DNA from: Spirochaetia bacterium
GTDB lineage: Bacteria > Spirochaetota > Spirochaetia > Treponematales > Treponemataceae
DNA: 64,000 nucleotides
Direction of reading: 5' to 3'
NCBI GenBank assembly: GCA_900769975.1
Contig: CAAGIR010000234.1
Span: 4,970 to 68,969 of the forward strand
A model generated the notes under the pieces. It did no database searches. It was not told the origin of the DNA and saw only the letters and a list, made by a program, of their open reading frames with translations. The first letter of the stretch is position 1; each line of letters begins with the position of its first letter. This document shows, one piece after another, positions 9,163-17,244 of this stretch. The translations under genes and the position numbers were made by a program.

Positions 9163-10446
9163 TCAGTTTTTTGAAAGTAATTTTGTATCTTTTTGAGGAA
9201 TTGGGAAAATTAAAGTAAATTTCGTTCCTTCGTTTTCTTTTGAATCAACAAGAATTTCACCCGAAAATTCTTTTACAATTTTATACACCATCGTCATGCC
9301 CAGTCCTGTACCATTTGCTTTTGTTGTAAAATACGGCTCAAATAATTTTGCAATGGTTTCATCAGACATACCGCAGCCGTTATCAATAACTTCAATTACA
9401 TATTTGTTGTCTTTTACATTGTTTTGAATTTTAAAATAACTTGTAAAATCCTCTTCCCGCACCACTTCGGGCAGATTTTCTATATTGCTGTTATTTTGTA
9501 AATTATCATAATCAAAATCTTTAATTTCGTAATTTGAACTTGATTTTATGGCAGCCAGTGCATTTTGTGACAAATTCATAATAACATCACGGAACAGTTT
9601 TTCATCAATCATAATTTTCTGTTCTTTTTCGCATGGAAAAAATTCTACCCTTATCCTGTTTTTTTTAAATTCCGGCTTGCAAAAATCGACAAGGGTTTGA
9701 ATGATTTTATTCGGATCTTTTAGTTCAAGCGTTGCTTTTACAGGACGCACAGCCATCAAAAAATCCATAACAAGTTTATTTAAATGGTCAATTTCTTCGT
9801 TTACTATTTCAATATGATTTTCCACAAATTTTGCAGGCGGTAAAATATCATTATTATCACGCGCTTTATTCACTGCTTTCTGTAAAAGCTGGATATGAAT
9901 ACTAATAGCTCCAAGCGGATTTTTTATTTCGTGAGCCATTCCGGCTGCCAGATTTGTTAAATTTGCAAGGTTTTCCATTCTATGAAGCAGAACATCATGA
10001 TTTTTCTTTTCTGTAATGTCACGAACAAGAATAATTGAACCAGAAATTTCCATAACATGAACAAGAGGCATAATGGTAATTGAAACAAAACGAACCAAAC
10101 CTCCCTGCGTTTTATAAGAAAATTCTTCCTGACCGTTTGTGATAGATTTTTCCTTGCATTTTTTAAAATAAACGGCTATTTCATCTTCTTCTATAAATTC
10201 CCACAAAGGTCTTTTTGTTTTCTCTATTTCGTCAAGATGATTTTTATAAGGTAAACATCCTTTCGCCGCAGTATTGTGACGCAAAAGTTTGAAATTATTT
10301 TCCACAACCAAAACTCCCGTCGCCAGGGAATTAATTATAGAGTTTAAGATTTCATTTTCTTCTGTTACATCGTCCAGAAGCGACAAAATTTGTTCACGAG
10401 AAAGTTTATCTTTTTTTTGATTAATACTTTTTACATAATTATTCAT
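9163..10446 (-). CDS. PAS-domain sensor histidine kinase, NtrB/AtoS-like
   Basis: A 427-residue kinase without evident membrane segments, so probably cytosolic. It begins with a short coiled coil, then a PAS domain (about residues 30-145), then a dimerisation/phosphotransfer helix with His172 in AAGMAHEIKNPLGA. The ATPase domain has an N box (NLSQNALAAI) and G boxes (DNGCGMSD and GTGLGMTMV). The region between the N and G1 boxes has an insertion rich in Asn and acidic residues (about 305-345). It is encoded immediately upstream of the NtrC-like regulator, which is its likely partner. The signal sensed by the PAS domain is unknown. Confidence 0.9.
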   Translation of the reverse strand: MNNYVKSINQKKDKLSREQILSLLDDVTEENEILNSIINSLATGVLVVENNFKLLRHNTAAKGCLPYKNHLDEIEKTKRPLWEFIEEDEIAVYFKKCKEKSITNGQEEFSYKTQGGLVRFVSITIMPLVHVMEISGSIILVRDITEKKNHDVLLHRMENLANLTNLAAGMAHEIKNPLGAISIHIQLLQKAVNKARDNNDILPPAKFVENHIEIVNEEIDHLNKLVMDFLMAVRPVKATLELKDPNKIIQTLVDFCKPEFKKNRIRVEFFPCEKEQKIMIDEKLFRDVIMNLSQNALAAIKSSSNYEIKDFDYDNLQNNSNIENLPEVVREEDFTSYFKIQNNVKDNKYVIEVIDNGCGMSDETIAKLFEPYFTTKANGTGLGMTMVYKIVKEFSGEILVDSKENEGTKFTLIFPIPQKDTKLLSKN

Positions 10447-10461
10447 AGAAAATACCTGTTA

Positions 10462-11703
10462 TTAATCATTTGAAATAATCACAGAAAAAATGCCTTCATT
10501 CTGCACGTTTATTAAAGAAATTTCACGAAGAAGATTTTCCAGGGCAGAATTTACATTTTGATTATACAACGTAATATTGTCATAACATTCACGAAGATAA
10601 TTCATCACTTTTGCACTAGATTCTGCTCCAGCCTGAGAATAAATCATTTTCTTTTGCAAAGTTGCGAGATATGACAAAAAAAGACGTAATTCGATTCTTG
10701 GTGAAAATTTACCGCATGTTTGAACAATATAATCGATGTCTGGAATTTTTCTTTCGCAAATAGATTTTAAAAATAATTGAGCCATTTCCTGGATTTTTTT
10801 TGGGTGAATAGGCAGAAAAGTTTGAAGATATTCATTAATTGTTAAATCTGAATTGTCATTATGAAAAACACGAGAAATTACATCTTTTTGCTGTTCTTTT
10901 GTCCTTTCGCAAAAGTTATAAGTTCTGACTCTCGAAAGGATTGTCTGCATAATTGCATTTCTTTTAGACGAAAGTAAAATAAAAATGCAATCTTCAGGAG
11001 GTTCTTCCAAAATTTTCAAAAGAGCATTTCTGACATTTAAAGACATTCTGTCAGCATTTTCCAAAATTATTGTTTTTTTGCCATAATCACTTTTTTTGTA
11101 AGCCCAGTCTTCCATATTTCTAATCTGATTTATGGGAATAGAATCATATAGATATTCATTTTCAAGTTTCAATGACAAAGCTTCCAGAACAGAGCAGATT
11201 TTTTCTAAATCATCATAAGGCGGAAGTTTATGTTCGGTGTTTACATCAATTTTTTCAAGATTTTCATTAATTTCTTCTATTATATTGCCTATTTTATTAA
11301 GATTTTTATCGCCTTCACACAAAATACCATTAAAACGCAACGTAAGTTTTCTTATGCTTCGCACAAAAAGATAATGAGTTGCATTTAGAAAAGAAGCATT
11401 TTGCTTTACGGCATTCAAAAAAGTCTGTTTAGAAGCAGAAATTTCCAATGCACAGTCTCGCGGACCTAATAAAAGCAGATTTGAAAAAGTTAATGCTTTT
11501 TGCTGACGGCAATTATAACAGTTACAAGTCCATTTTCCAGGAGTTTTTTCGTGACAGGAAAGAATTCTGGAGGTTTCAAGTGCCGCAGTCAATTTTCCAG
11601 CAGATTCAGGACCGCAAAAAAGCACAGCGCCAGGAAAAGTTTTTGTTTTTATATCATTAACAAGATTTTTTGTTATACTCTGATTTACAAGATTTTCATA
11701 CAT
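10462..11703 (-). CDS. holB: DNA polymerase III subunit delta'-like clamp-loader protein
   Basis: Clamp-loader AAA+ protein of 413 residues. It has a P-loop-like GPESAGKLT (about residues 31-39) and a Cys cluster (CNCYNC plus an upstream CH) typical of the zinc-binding module of HolB/DnaX. It also has the sensor region KTIILENADRMSLNVRNALLKILEEPP and the SRVRTYNF segment. An insertion of about 90 residues lies between the zinc module and the Walker B equivalent. It overlaps cvpA by 8 bases. Delta' is favoured over gamma/tau because the protein is short and its P-loop is non-canonical. Confidence 0.82.
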   Translation of the reverse strand: MYENLVNQSITKNLVNDIKTKTFPGAVLFCGPESAGKLTAALETSRILSCHEKTPGKWTCNCYNCRQQKALTFSNLLLLGPRDCALEISASKQTFLNAVKQNASFLNATHYLFVRSIRKLTLRFNGILCEGDKNLNKIGNIIEEINENLEKIDVNTEHKLPPYDDLEKICSVLEALSLKLENEYLYDSIPINQIRNMEDWAYKKSDYGKKTIILENADRMSLNVRNALLKILEEPPEDCIFILLSSKRNAIMQTILSRVRTYNFCERTKEQQKDVISRVFHNDNSDLTINEYLQTFLPIHPKKIQEMAQLFLKSICERKIPDIDYIVQTCGKFSPRIELRLFLSYLATLQKKMIYSQAGAESSAKVMNYLRECYDNITLYNQNVNSALENLLREISLINVQNEGIFSVIISND

Positions 11704-12190
11704 TCGAAATCACTTCCTGAATATAAATATCAGTATTATTACCAGATAAAAAGCTATTAATCAAACCAGCAAAAAAACTTCCGCTAATTAATGAATCAGC
11801 ATTAAAGAAAGGTTGAATTGTAAGCAAAAAAATAATCAGCCAGACGACAGCAAGACCTTCTACAATACCAAAACAAAAACCAAGCGTCCTGTCAAGGCTT
11901 TTTAACGGCTGCCATGAAAACAATTTTCCGATAATCATCTGAAGTATTTTTACCAGCAGAAAAACAACAACAAAAACCAAAAGAAAAGCAAGAATATTTT
12001 GCAAAGTCGGATTATTAATTCCTTTAAATAAACTTTCAACTACTTTTTTATAAAACATGCACGCAAAAAGTATACCAAGAATTAAAGCAAGTTTACCAAA
12101 AACATTTTCGATAAAACCTTTAAACAATCCATTAAAAGCGAGCAATACAATTAAAACACTAAAAATCCAGTCGATTACAGTAAAACTCAT
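11696..12190 (-). CDS. cvpA: CvpA family membrane protein
   Basis: A 164-residue inner-membrane protein with four predicted hydrophobic segments (about residues 5-22, 28-46, 60-84 and 100-124). The N-terminus (IDWIFSVLIVLLAFNGLFKGFIENVFG) matches the CvpA/colicin V production family. A strong GGAGG precedes the ATG. It lies between murG and holB and overlaps the latter, so the genes are translationally coupled. CvpA proteins are linked to envelope integrity, but the biochemical role is unknown. Confidence 0.85.
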   Translation of the reverse strand: MSFTVIDWIFSVLIVLLAFNGLFKGFIENVFGKLALILGILFACMFYKKVVESLFKGINNPTLQNILAFLLVFVVVFLLVKILQMIIGKLFSWQPLKSLDRTLGFCFGIVEGLAVVWLIIFLLTIQPFFNADSLISGSFFAGLINSFLSGNNTDIYIQEVISNV

Positions 12191-12248
12191 TTTTCCTCCA
12201 TTTTACACAACTCATTCCATATTATTATTTTTCAACAATTTCAATTTT

Positions 12249-13400
12249 TTATAAATTTTCATAAATATATTCAGCAATCATTTGTGCAGGCTTTTTGTCA
12301 AAAATCATTTTTTTCAGATTTTCCGAATATTTCATTCTTTCTTTTTCATCAAGAAAAGCTTCCAGAACTTCTTTTAAATTATTATTGTCTGCATCTTTTC
12401 CTACAAGAACTTTTGCGGCGTCTTTTTGTTCAAAAAATCTGGCATTATCCACTTGATCTCCTCTGGTACCGTTTCCGCAAAGTGGAATTAAAATCATAGG
12501 TTTAAGCATAACAGCCGCTTCCCAAATAGAATTGGCACCTGCCCTGCTTAAAACAATATCGCTGCAGCAAAGAACATCAGGCATTTGTTCATAAATAAAT
12601 TCGTAAGGATGATAATCTGTAAACTTTTTTGAAAGTTCTTCTGAAACATTTTGCTGAGTATTAACAAGTCCTGTTTGATGAACTACGTAAAACTTTTGAC
12701 ACAAAAAATCAATGTTATCATACACAAGCTGATTTATCTGCCTTGCACCAGAACTGCCGCCCAAAACAAGCAGAATTGGTTTGTCATGCGTTTCTATTGA
12801 CAAAAAAGCATTTCCTTTAGATTTTTGTGCATTATAAAAAACAGGACGAACAGGATTGCCCGTCACAATAACTTTTTCTTTCTGTTCTTTTGGAAGATTA
12901 TTTTTCGTTTCTTCATATGAAACAAACATTTTTTTTGCAGATTTAAAATTAATTCTATTTGCAAGTCCCAGAGTAAAATCACATTCATGAGTATAAACAG
13001 GGATTTTCAATATTTTTGCTGCAAGACATGGAGGAACGCTCACAAAACCTCCTTTTGAAAACAAAACAGCAGGTTTTTCTTTTTTTAGAATAAATAAAGC
13101 AGCGAAAAATCCTCCGATAATTTTAAAAACATCAGAAAAGTTTTTCATAGAAAAATAACGGCGAAGTTTTCCAGAAGGAATACCGTAGAATTTGTCAATA
13201 CTTTTATTTCCGTCAGAATCAACTGCTTTGGAAACGATGTTTGAATCCATCCCTTTTGAACAGCCAATCCAAATAGTATTGATTTGTTTATATTTTTTTT
13301 TGAAAATGGATTTTATTTCATCAACGACAGCCAACCCTGGATAAATATGACCACCAGTTCCACCGCCAGTAAAACAAATAACATTTTTATTTAGTTTCAT
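12249..13400 (-). CDS. murG: UDP-N-acetylglucosamine--N-acetylmuramyl-(pentapeptide) pyrophosphoryl-undecaprenol N-acetylglucosamine transferase
   Basis: Peripheral inner-membrane GT-B glycosyltransferase that makes lipid II from lipid I. The N-terminal glycine-rich loop is FTGGGTGGHIYPGLAV (residues 10-25). The second loop is LGGSSGARQIN, and the donor site motif is LSRAGANSIWEA. At 383 residues the length is normal. The ribosome-binding site is weak. It is first of murG-cvpA-holB and then the kinase/regulator pair, all leftward with small gaps. Its upstream region also carries the divergent tRNA-Phe promoter. Confidence 0.95.
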   Translation of the reverse strand: MKLNKNVICFTGGGTGGHIYPGLAVVDEIKSIFKKKYKQINTIWIGCSKGMDSNIVSKAVDSDGNKSIDKFYGIPSGKLRRYFSMKNFSDVFKIIGGFFAALFILKKEKPAVLFSKGGFVSVPPCLAAKILKIPVYTHECDFTLGLANRINFKSAKKMFVSYEETKNNLPKEQKEKVIVTGNPVRPVFYNAQKSKGNAFLSIETHDKPILLVLGGSSGARQINQLVYDNIDFLCQKFYVVHQTGLVNTQQNVSEELSKKFTDYHPYEFIYEQMPDVLCCSDIVLSRAGANSIWEAAVMLKPMILIPLCGNGTRGDQVDNARFFEQKDAAKVLVGKDADNNNLKEVLEAFLDEKERMKYSENLKKMIFDKKPAQMIAEYIYENL

Positions 13401-13481
13401 ATTGTGTCATTTTAACACACAAAATCCAAAATGTATATATAATAATTTTAAAATATTTTTAAAAAAAGCACTTTTTCTCTA

Positions 13482-13510
13482 TTGACATTTTTTTTCGTAT
13501 GATATATATT
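13482..13510 (+). promoter_or_regulatory. promoter of tRNA-Phe
   Basis: A perfect -35 box TTGACA (13482-13487) and a -10 box TATATT (13505-13510) lie 17 bases apart. The predicted start is about 7 bases upstream of the mature tRNA 5' end at 13524. Confidence 0.85.
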
Positions 13511-13523
13511 AATATACATCAAC

Positions 13524-13596
13524 GCCGCAGTAGCTCAGTTGGTAGAGCGCCGGACTGAAAATCCGTATGTCGTTGGTTCGATTCCAACCTGTGGCA
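13524..13596 (+). tRNA. tRNA-Phe (anticodon GAA)
   Basis: A 73-base cloverleaf. The 7-bp acceptor stem GCCGCAG/CTGTGGC has one G-U pair. The D stem is GCTC/GAGC, and the anticodon loop CTGAAAA gives GAA. The T arm is GTTGG-TTCGATT-CCAAC, and the discriminator base is A. The outermost anticodon-stem pair is a C/T mismatch. CCA is not encoded, so the tail must be added after transcription. Confidence 0.96.
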
Positions 13597-13601
13597 CTTG
13601 G

Positions 13602-13632
13602 GCTTCTAACTTAGGTTAGGAGCTTTTTTTTT
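13602..13632 (+). terminator. intrinsic terminator of tRNA-Phe
   Basis: A 9-bp stem GCTTCTAAC/GTTAGGAGC (one G-T pair) with loop TTAG is followed by nine T residues. It starts 6 bases after the tRNA, making a compact single-gene transcript. Confidence 0.92.
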
Positions 13633-13870
13633 GTAATGAATCGTTCCGCAATATTTAGACAATTTTCGTTCTTTAAAAAATTCGTGATTTTATTATGACA
13701 GAAAACAACGAATAAACAACAATTAAAAATGTAATAATCCTACTACTCATTCATTGTATAATTAATAATAAAAGACAGATTGTTTAATGGATGAAACTAT
13801 TTTAAATGAAGTTTCAAGACTCTAGAAGAAAAGTAAATTAATTATGATTATATAAGAGAAAGAATAAACG
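13633..13870. other. AT-rich spacer without a recognised gene
   Basis: The stretch between the tRNA terminator and the hairpin array shows no ribosome-binding site plus reading frame of useful length, no RNA fold I can name, and no clear promoter. It may be the 3' flank of the leftward V-ATPase transcript. Confidence 0.5.
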
Positions 13871-14104
13871 AAAACGAGGATGTCAAGGCACGCTTCCTTC
13901 GGTCGCTTAAAGCCTTGACATTCTCGTTTTGCATCTTGTCCTTTTTTTACCTTTGCAATACGAGGCGTCAAGGCACGCTTCCTTCGGTCGCTCTTCGACC
14001 TTGACATCCTCGTTTTGCATCTTGTCATTTTTTACCTTTGCAATACGAGGCGTCAAGGCACGCTCACTTCGTTCGCTTAAAGCCTTGACATCCTCGTTTT
14101 GCAT
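13871..14104. repeat. tandem 85-bp repeat array of hairpins downstream of the V-ATPase operon
   Basis: Three copies with an exact 85-base period (core gtcaaggcacgct at 13882, 13967 and 14052). Each copy carries outer arms CGAGGATGTCAAGG and CCTTGACATCCTCG-like that can pair. Between them is an inner segment with TTCGGTCG or TTCGTTCG. Copies 1 and 2 are followed by the shared linker ttgcatcttgtc...tacctttgcaatacgagg; copy 3 is truncated. The middle copy differs in the inner arm (ctcttcgac instead of cttaaagc), and its left outer arm does not change to match, so pairing there is shorter. All lie just 3' of atpK. Confidence 0.9.
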
Positions 14105-14128
14105 AGGTAAACGAAAGTTTACCTATGC
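14101..14128. repeat. perfect 12-bp hairpin with GAAA/TTTC loop overlapping the atpK stop codon
   Basis: GCATAGGTAAAC (14101-14112), GAAA loop, GTTTACCTATGC (14117-14128). The atpK stop (14123-14125) lies inside the stem. On the leftward transcript no U-tract follows, so it is not a standard terminator. It could cap the 3' end of the operon mRNA against exonucleases together with the adjacent array. Confidence 0.85.
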
Positions 14129-14551
14129 AATCATCGAGAATACCATTGCGAACAAGGCTACTGATTCACATAAACCTACTACCATGATGTACTGTGCAAA
14201 ACCTTTTCCTGTTTCGCCCAATGCGTCTGAACCTGCAGCACCAGCTTTTCCCTGTGCAATTGCTGAAAAACACATTGCAAGACCCGAAGCAATACCAAGT
14301 CCCAAAGCCATTCCTGGATTTTCTGCTCCCAAAGTTTTAAGTTTAATTGACATTAAAAGGAAACCATAAATTGTCTGTGTCAATGGAGCGCCAGCAAAAA
14401 CTGTCAAAATAAATGGAGCTGGTTTATTATTCATATAACAGCGTTTCCAAGCTCCTATAGCACCCTGACCTGCGATTCCAATTCCAATTGCAGAACCAAT
14501 AGCAGCAATACCCATACAAATAGCAGCACCCAACATACCAAAAAATTCCAT
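14123..14551 (-). CDS. atpK: V-type ATP synthase subunit K (proteolipid)
   Basis: Membrane rotor ring subunit of the V-type ATPase, 142 residues. It forms four hydrophobic helices as two fused hairpins (V-type c subunit). Residues matching the Enterococcus hirae Na+ site are visible: Thr58-Gln59 in PLTQTIYG, Gln100 in AIAQGKAG and the carboxylate Glu129 in GLCESVALF. The start is set at 14551 because GAGGAG lies 5 bases upstream; an ATG 18 bases earlier has none. It is the last gene of the operon, and its stop lies in a perfect palindrome. Confidence 0.93.
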   Translation of the reverse strand: MEFFGMLGAAICMGIAAIGSAIGIGIAGQGAIGAWKRCYMNNKPAPFILTVFAGAPLTQTIYGFLLMSIKLKTLGAENPGMALGLGIASGLAMCFSAIAQGKAGAAGSDALGETGKGFAQYIMVVGLCESVALFAMVFSMIA

Positions 14552-14615
14552 ATTAACTCCTCGTGACATTTTGTCACCAATTATTTATAACTTGATAATC
14601 AACAAGTTTAAAAGC

Positions 14616-16544
14616 TTATTTATTTTCACTGAAAGGTTCGTATTTTTTTCCTGACCATGAAACTCCAAGATGAGTTGAAAATTCCAAAGTATTCAAACGA
14701 ACTCCATGTACAATTACAGAAAGCAGGTTCAAAACCATATTCAATCCATGACCGAATACCAGTAAAGCAATTGCCGCAATAAACAAAATTGCATGACCCA
14801 AAATCGGACCCGCCATAGTGTTTACTGTATCAGAAATTGCTGCACCTGCCAAACCAACAGCCCACAATCTGATATAAGAAACGATATCAGAGAAAACATT
14901 TACAACACCAAGTAAAACAGAAATAATGTTTTTACAACTTTCCAGTATTGATTTTCCAACACTGCCTTCATAATTTGAGAAGACAAAACTCATCACAAAA
15001 CCCACTGCAATCAACGAAATTTCAATTTTACCTACAGGTACCTCGCCGATGTTTCCAAGCATCACAAAAACTTTTGAATTTACAACCATCGAAAGAACAA
15101 TCCAGAACATTCCTACAAGCTGAAGCAATGAACCAATATCACCAAGAGCTTTTAAAGGATTTTTTTCCTGAATATTTCTTTTACATGCCTTAATATGTGC
15201 TATCGAAAGTTGAATTAAAGCAAGTCCGAAACAGAAAATCTGCAAATTCTGATCTTTTGTTAAGCCCACACCTTCTTGAGTAACCCAGAAAGGCTGCCAA
15301 ATCTTATCACTATAAGCATTTGAAACAAACGGGATTGAAATGTTTTTAAGCCACTGTGGAAGATTTTCAACAGGAATTCCAAACCAGGTACATGTCACAA
15401 TTCCCCAGATTACTGTTGCACCGCCTACAAGCAGAGCAAGCATAAGTAAAGGCTGAACAGGCTTTTTAGAAACTTTGCTTTTTACTATCAAAAGTAAACT
15501 TACAATTGAAACTAAAAGTCCATATCCGCCATCACCAAAAATCATTCCAAAGAAAATCGTAAAGAATAAAAGGAACCAGCCGGAAATATCATATTCATTA
15601 TATCCTGGAACAGTTCCCAAAAAATCAGTAAGCGGATAGATTAAACTTACAAATTTATTATTTTTAAGTTTAGTCGGAACTTCACTGTCATCTCGCTGAG
15701 CATCTTCATAAGCCAAAGCCCAGTTATTTTCTTTACAACTATCCACAAGCTTTTGAATGTCAGCACTAGGAACAAATCCACTAATCCATGCAAGAGAAGT
15801 TTCAGTTTCACCTTCATTTTGCATTCCAGCATTTACATTTTCAAATTCAATATCTTTTTCCAAAGTCTTTTTAAATTCTTTTATAGAATCAAGATATTTT
15901 ACATTCTCTTTGAAAAATGCTTCTATCTGAGCAATTTCTTCTTCATCATTTTTGATTTCCTCTTCCAGAAGTTTTGTGGACATTCTTGGAAAAGGAACTT
16001 CAAAAGCCTGAGGAATAAGTTTTTCAGGACGACCTTCACCACCGTTAACAATCAGAAATCTTATAGTTTTTTTATCATTATTGACAAGGATTGTCTTAAT
16101 ATCGCTGTCAATTTCTGCATATTTTTCGGCAGGCACTTCATAAAGTTTTAATTGAATGCCTTTTTGCTGAAGATATTCAAAATCTTCTAAACTTACACTA
16201 CCCCAGTTTGCAAACCTTTCAAGTTCTGTAGCATCTGAAGAAATTTCTTCCATAAGTTGTTTTTTACGTTCAGTTTTAGAAACTATCTGTGAACACAAAG
16301 AAATCACCTGTTCATTGTCCAAAGATGATTTAATTTCTTTTTCTTTTTTTGGAAGCTTTATTTCTCCAAGAATGCTTTCGCTCAGGTTTGCATTGTTTGT
16401 ATATTCTTTGAAAGCATTAAGTTTTTCGCTTGAACCTTCAATTTTTTCCAGATGTACCAGTCCAAGTTTTCTTAACTTTTTCAAAGCCTCTTGTTTTTCT
16501 TTATTGAGAAGTACAATAGAGACTTTTTTCATCGGTTCAATCAT
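14616..16544 (-). CDS. atpI: V-type ATP synthase subunit I
   Basis: Stator/ion-channel subunit (a-subunit equivalent), 642 residues. The N-terminal half (about 1-310) is soluble with long helices. The C-terminal half has about seven membrane segments. The RLWAVGLAGAAISDTVN stretch (about 562-578) carries the essential arginine that meets the rotor carboxylate, and GHGLNMVLNLLSVIVHGVRLNTLEFS is also typical. It starts with a TAATG overlap with atpD, indicating translational coupling. Confidence 0.94.
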   Translation of the reverse strand: MIEPMKKVSIVLLNKEKQEALKKLRKLGLVHLEKIEGSSEKLNAFKEYTNNANLSESILGEIKLPKKEKEIKSSLDNEQVISLCSQIVSKTERKKQLMEEISSDATELERFANWGSVSLEDFEYLQQKGIQLKLYEVPAEKYAEIDSDIKTILVNNDKKTIRFLIVNGGEGRPEKLIPQAFEVPFPRMSTKLLEEEIKNDEEEIAQIEAFFKENVKYLDSIKEFKKTLEKDIEFENVNAGMQNEGETETSLAWISGFVPSADIQKLVDSCKENNWALAYEDAQRDDSEVPTKLKNNKFVSLIYPLTDFLGTVPGYNEYDISGWFLLFFTIFFGMIFGDGGYGLLVSIVSLLLIVKSKVSKKPVQPLLMLALLVGGATVIWGIVTCTWFGIPVENLPQWLKNISIPFVSNAYSDKIWQPFWVTQEGVGLTKDQNLQIFCFGLALIQLSIAHIKACKRNIQEKNPLKALGDIGSLLQLVGMFWIVLSMVVNSKVFVMLGNIGEVPVGKIEISLIAVGFVMSFVFSNYEGSVGKSILESCKNIISVLLGVVNVFSDIVSYIRLWAVGLAGAAISDTVNTMAGPILGHAILFIAAIALLVFGHGLNMVLNLLSVIVHGVRLNTLEFSTHLGVSWSGKKYEPFSENK

Positions 16545-17164
16545 TATCGTGCCTCCTGTTCTTCATCAATCTTTGTCTGCAATTTCTTTTTAGAAATTTT
16601 GCTTCTAACTACAGCCGCAGTCTGTTCATCACCAAGATAAACCGAAATCTTTTTGATATTTGCCTTTGCTTCTGGAATTTTTACTTTTTCAAAGAGATTT
16701 ACCCTTTGAGTTGTTGTTCGCAATTCCTGTGAAAGCAAACGCACCTGTTCATCAAGCACTTCTGCTTCCAAATCTAAAGACAAAGCTTTTTCCATTCTGT
16801 CTGCTGCCATATCTACCCAAAGAGGAGTTGAATATAAATCATATTCGCCACGAGAAAAATCGGCACCTTCATAAATTGGAATTGTTACTCCGGCGATGTT
16901 TCCCGTTCCTTTTTTGATATTTTTGACAGTCACCATATCGCTAGAAAAGGCTTCCTGTTCTCCAAAAACGGCAATCCAGGCATCAAACTCCTTTTCAAGT
17001 TCAACTCTAGCCTGACGAACTTCCTTTGCTTTGGCATCAATTGTGCGGATTTCAGTCTGAAGCTGTTGTTTTTTGAGCATAAGTGTAGGAAGATATCGCT
17101 TAAACATTTTAAGAGAATCTTTTTGAACTTTCAGCTCATTTTTTGTCAGCTTAATTTTTGCCAT
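16544..17164 (-). CDS. atpD: V-type ATP synthase subunit D
   Basis: Central stalk subunit of the V1 part, 206 residues and almost entirely helical with long coiled-coil ends. The N-terminal segment KLTKNELKVQKDSLKMFKRYLPTLMLKKQQL is the conserved V-ATPase D signature. The C-terminal helix (TTQRVNLFEKVKIPEAKANIKKI) is also diagnostic. Its stop overlaps the atpI start by one base. An 80-base gap separates it from atpB, the largest gap in the front part of the operon. Confidence 0.94.
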   Translation of the reverse strand: MAKIKLTKNELKVQKDSLKMFKRYLPTLMLKKQQLQTEIRTIDAKAKEVRQARVELEKEFDAWIAVFGEQEAFSSDMVTVKNIKKGTGNIAGVTIPIYEGADFSRGEYDLYSTPLWVDMAADRMEKALSLDLEAEVLDEQVRLLSQELRTTTQRVNLFEKVKIPEAKANIKKISVYLGDEQTAAVVRSKISKKKLQTKIDEEQEAR

Positions 17165-17244
17165 TCAAATTTTCCTTTACACAAAAATAAAAAATTATAA
17201 AACCAGTTTCTAAAACACCACTAAATAATCACCAATTAAATGAA

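Noticed and set aside
13871..14104. CRISPR array
   Set aside because: The spacing is a perfect 85-base tandem with conserved linkers. There are no unique spacers and no cas genes.
13822..14369. Several overlapping frames across the 85-bp repeat array
   Set aside because: They encode the repeat on both strands (for example KRECQGFKRPKEACLD) and run into atpK antisense. No initiation signals are present.
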